A stretch of 13,189 bases of DNA from CAZOIA01 sp964579675 (GTDB lineage: Bacteria > Planctomycetota > Phycisphaerae > UBA1845 > PWPN01): contig CAZOIA010000152.1 of NCBI GenBank assembly GCA_964579675.1, positions 1 to 13,189 on the forward strand, read 5' to 3'. Shown here in pieces: positions 11,421 to 13,189 of the stretch. Below the pieces are notes generated by a model that saw only the letters and a program-made list of their open reading frames with translations, was not told the origin of the DNA and ran no database searches. The translations under genes were made by a program, and so were the position numbers. How positions within the stretch are numbered: position 1 is the stretch's first letter; every line of letters begins with the position of its first letter.

Positions 11421-13189
11421 CGGAGTCCCCACCGCACAACGAAACCCGTCGTTGATGCCGCGGTGGTTCGGCTCGTTGTAGTTGCGATTCGCGACCCGGC
11501 AATAGGTGGCACAGCGGTACCAACCGCCGCCGCGAAGAACCCGGTACGAGCCACTTGTCGGCCCGTGCGGGTTGCCGTACGGGCTGCTGCTGTAGTAGTC
11601 GCCATCGTACCAGTCGTTGCACGACTCCCAGACGTTGCCGGCCATGTCGTACAGCCCGTAACCGTTCGCGCCGTTCGTTGTCTGATAGCTCGCCGGCGCG
11701 CCGGGCCAGCCCCAATCCGCCTGGTACTGAAGCGCCCCGGTGAAGAAGCCTACAGGGCTCGTGAATGGGGTATTTCCGGCGCCCCATAGCGGGTGATAGC
11801 CTTCGGTCGGACTTGTGTCGTAAGGGTAGTAAGGCGCACCGCCGGACCAGTAGCTCTTGTAGTTCGCCCGGGCGTGTTGGATGGTGTCGCTGTCCGACCA
11901 GGGAAATCGCCTGCCCGCCACCCCGCCCCGGGCGGCCTTTTCCCATTCCGCCTCCGTCGGCAAACGGTAGCCGTTGTTCCAGTTGCACTCCCACGTGGAG
12001 AGGTTATACCCCAGCGGCTTGCTTTGCATCGCGCTGCGCCAGTTGCAGTACGCCACCGAGCCGTACCAGCTCACCCTGATCATCGGTTGGTTCGCCCGAC
12101 CGCTCTCCACAGTGAAGCTGCTGCCCGCCCAGACGATGCAACTCTCGCAGTTGACGTTGTTCGTATCGCAGTACGGATAGCTCGTGCCGCTGCCATACTT
12201 GTAGACCACGCCGTCAGTCACGGTGATCAGATCGCCCTGCGCGTAGGCCCAGTTAAGCGCGTCGGCGTACTGCTGATTTGTTAGCTCGTAGCGGTCCATG
12301 TAGAAAGCGTCCACGTAAACCGTATGGACCGGTTTCTCGTCGGCGTCACCCTCGTCGAACGTATCGCCCATATCGAACTCACCGGCGGGGATGTAGACCA
12401 TGCCGCTGGGCGGATGCGTACATGGACACGTCGCCGAACCGCCGTTGAGGCTCTTGACCAGGGCCATGTCAATAAGGTTGACGTTGCCGTCGGTGTTTAC
12501 GTCAAACCTGGCATTACCGGGCACCCTGGGGTCAGCGCCGTTCATGCTCTTGACATAAGCCATGTCGATCAGGTTCGTATCGCCGTCGCCGTTGGTGTCA
12601 CCGACAAGCCCGCTGACCATGCAATCGGTATCGCCCTGGAGCTCCGGGATGTTGCCGGCCAGGTCGATCCGGTAGCAGCTCTGATCCGGCAAAGGCGGAT
12701 CCCATTGGGCCTCCAGCGTGTACGTGCCGTCGCCGTGATCGGCCAAGCTCTGGAAGGAGGCCGGCGTTGAACCGCCCGCGGACACATCGTCCGCCCTGAC
12801 CGTCCCGGTCAGCGTCAGGGGCACGGGCGATTGCATGTCCACCTCGATCATTTCGATGCCGCCGGCCCGCGACTCGGTGGTGACCGCCTCACCCGTCGCC
12901 GCCGGGTCCAACTCGATGGCCACAAGCTGCCACCCGCCGTTGCACTCCTGCAGCTTGAGGCTACGCCAGGCCAGTACCGCGGGCTCAGGAACCTCGGAAA
13001 CACGGAACCCGCGGTTGTAGTCCTCGATTGTCGGGTAGTTGCCGTTGCGATACGACGCGTGCAGGTAGTATCCGGAGTGGTCGAACGACCCGGCACGGCG
13101 CCCGCGATACGAACCGATCACGGCCTCATTCCATTCCCACACGTTCCCGCCCTGGTCAAACGTGCCATAGGGGCTCTCCGAGTTCTCAT
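11418..13189 (-). CDS. Multidomain FGE-sulfatase-fold protein with dockerin (5' end outside window)
   Basis: Partial: the frame is open to the right edge, so at least 589 residues are present and the start is missing. Order from the edge: the end of a first FGE-fold domain (SPYGTFDQGGNVWEWNEAV to YNRGFRVSE, about 13189-12993); VPEP (12981-12992), the hallmark of a PEP-CTERM signal but without the membrane helix and basic end; a beta-rich linker; a dockerin with two calcium loops, DTNGDGDTNLID and DVNTDGNVNLID, each ending K-S-x-N-G; then a full second FGE-fold domain starting GMVYIPAGEFDMGD (about 12403) and ending RGGGWYRCATYC...GFRCAVGTP. Landmarks RLPTEAEWEKAARGG and GLYDMAGNVWE are intact. 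The two late cysteines are C-x3-C, not the C-x4-C of true FGE, so sulfatase activation is unlikely; a structural or binding role outside the cell is more likely. It is convergent with the HEAT gene. Confidence 0.9.
   Translation of the reverse strand, partial: ENSESPYGTFDQGGNVWEWNEAVIGSYRGRRAGSFDHSGYYLHASYRNGNYPTIEDYNRGFRVSEVPEPAVLAWRSLKLQECNGGWQLVAIELDPAATGEAVTTESRAGGIEMIEVDMQSPVPLTLTGTVRADDVSAGGSTPASFQSLADHGDGTYTLEAQWDPPLPDQSCYRIDLAGNIPELQGDTDCMVSGLVGDTNGDGDTNLIDMAYVKSMNGADPRVPGNARFDVNTDGNVNLIDMALVKSLNGGSATCPCTHPPSGMVYIPAGEFDMGDTFDEGDADEKPVHTVYVDAFYMDRYELTNQQYADALNWAYAQGDLITVTDGVVYKYGSGTSYPYCDTNNVNCESCIVWAGSSFTVESGRANQPMIRVSWYGSVAYCNWRSAMQSKPLGYNLSTWECNWNNGYRLPTEAEWEKAARGGVAGRRFPWSDSDTIQHARANYKSYWSGGAPYYPYDTSPTEGYHPLWGAGNTPFTSPVGFFTGALQYQADWGWPGAPASYQTTNGANGYGLYDMAGNVWESCNDWYDGDYYSSSPYGNPHGPTSGSYRVLRGGGWYRCATYCRVANRNYNEPNHRGINDGFRCAVGTP

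Noticed and set aside
11421..12403. True formylglycine-generating enzyme (sulfatase activator)
   Set aside because: The late cysteines are spaced C-x3-C, not C-x4-C as in active FGE, and the protein is fused to a dockerin. Only the fold can be claimed.

Overview
The window is GC-rich and gene-dense, and most likely comes from a member of Planctomycetota, probably the Phycisphaerae side. I infer this from a secreted formylglycine-generating-enzyme (FGE)-fold protein carrying a two-loop dockerin, from a VPEP motif of PEP-CTERM type, from HEAT-repeat exported proteins, and from short GAATTGA-type repeats sitting directly after stop codons. No rRNA, tRNA, transposase or CRISPR array was found.

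Layout. Positions 34-1524 (minus) encode an exported HtrA/Deg-type serine protease with an intact His/Asp/Ser triad and a C-terminal half that resembles plant Deg9. A divergent control region of about 230 bp follows. Positions 1758-6182 (plus) form one tight operon: a small HEAT lipoprotein, an RsbW/SpoIIAB-type HATPase, a STAS protein with a SpoIIAA-type phosphorylatable serine, and the MlaE permease, MlaF ATPase and MlaD MCE protein of a retrograde phospholipid ABC transporter. The first four genes overlap each other (4, 14 and 4 bp), so they are probably translationally coupled.

Positions 6272-7360 encode an FAD-dependent oxidoreductase. It is followed by a 230-bp intergenic element bounded by inverted GAATTGA repeats around a REP-like palindrome. 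Then come a CtBP/phosphoglycerate-dehydrogenase-type D-2-hydroxyacid dehydrogenase (7631-8626) and an exported cyclophilin (8741-9487). A decayed arsC/low-molecular-weight phosphatase remnant (9484-9594) leads into a large exported HEAT-repeat protein of unknown function (about 9650-11296).

On the minus strand, 11418 to the right edge is the 3' part of a multidomain protein: the end of one FGE-fold domain, a cut VPEP motif, a linker, a dockerin and a complete second FGE-fold domain. Just downstream of its stop lies a 24-codon fragment of another FGE C-terminus with the same post-stop sequence, a scar of tandem duplication or recombination.

The most interesting unit is the kinase-STAS-MlaFED operon. 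It looks like a partner-switching phosphorelay wired to an envelope lipid transporter rather than to a sigma factor. This is inferred from gene order, overlaps and conserved motifs; it is not demonstrated.
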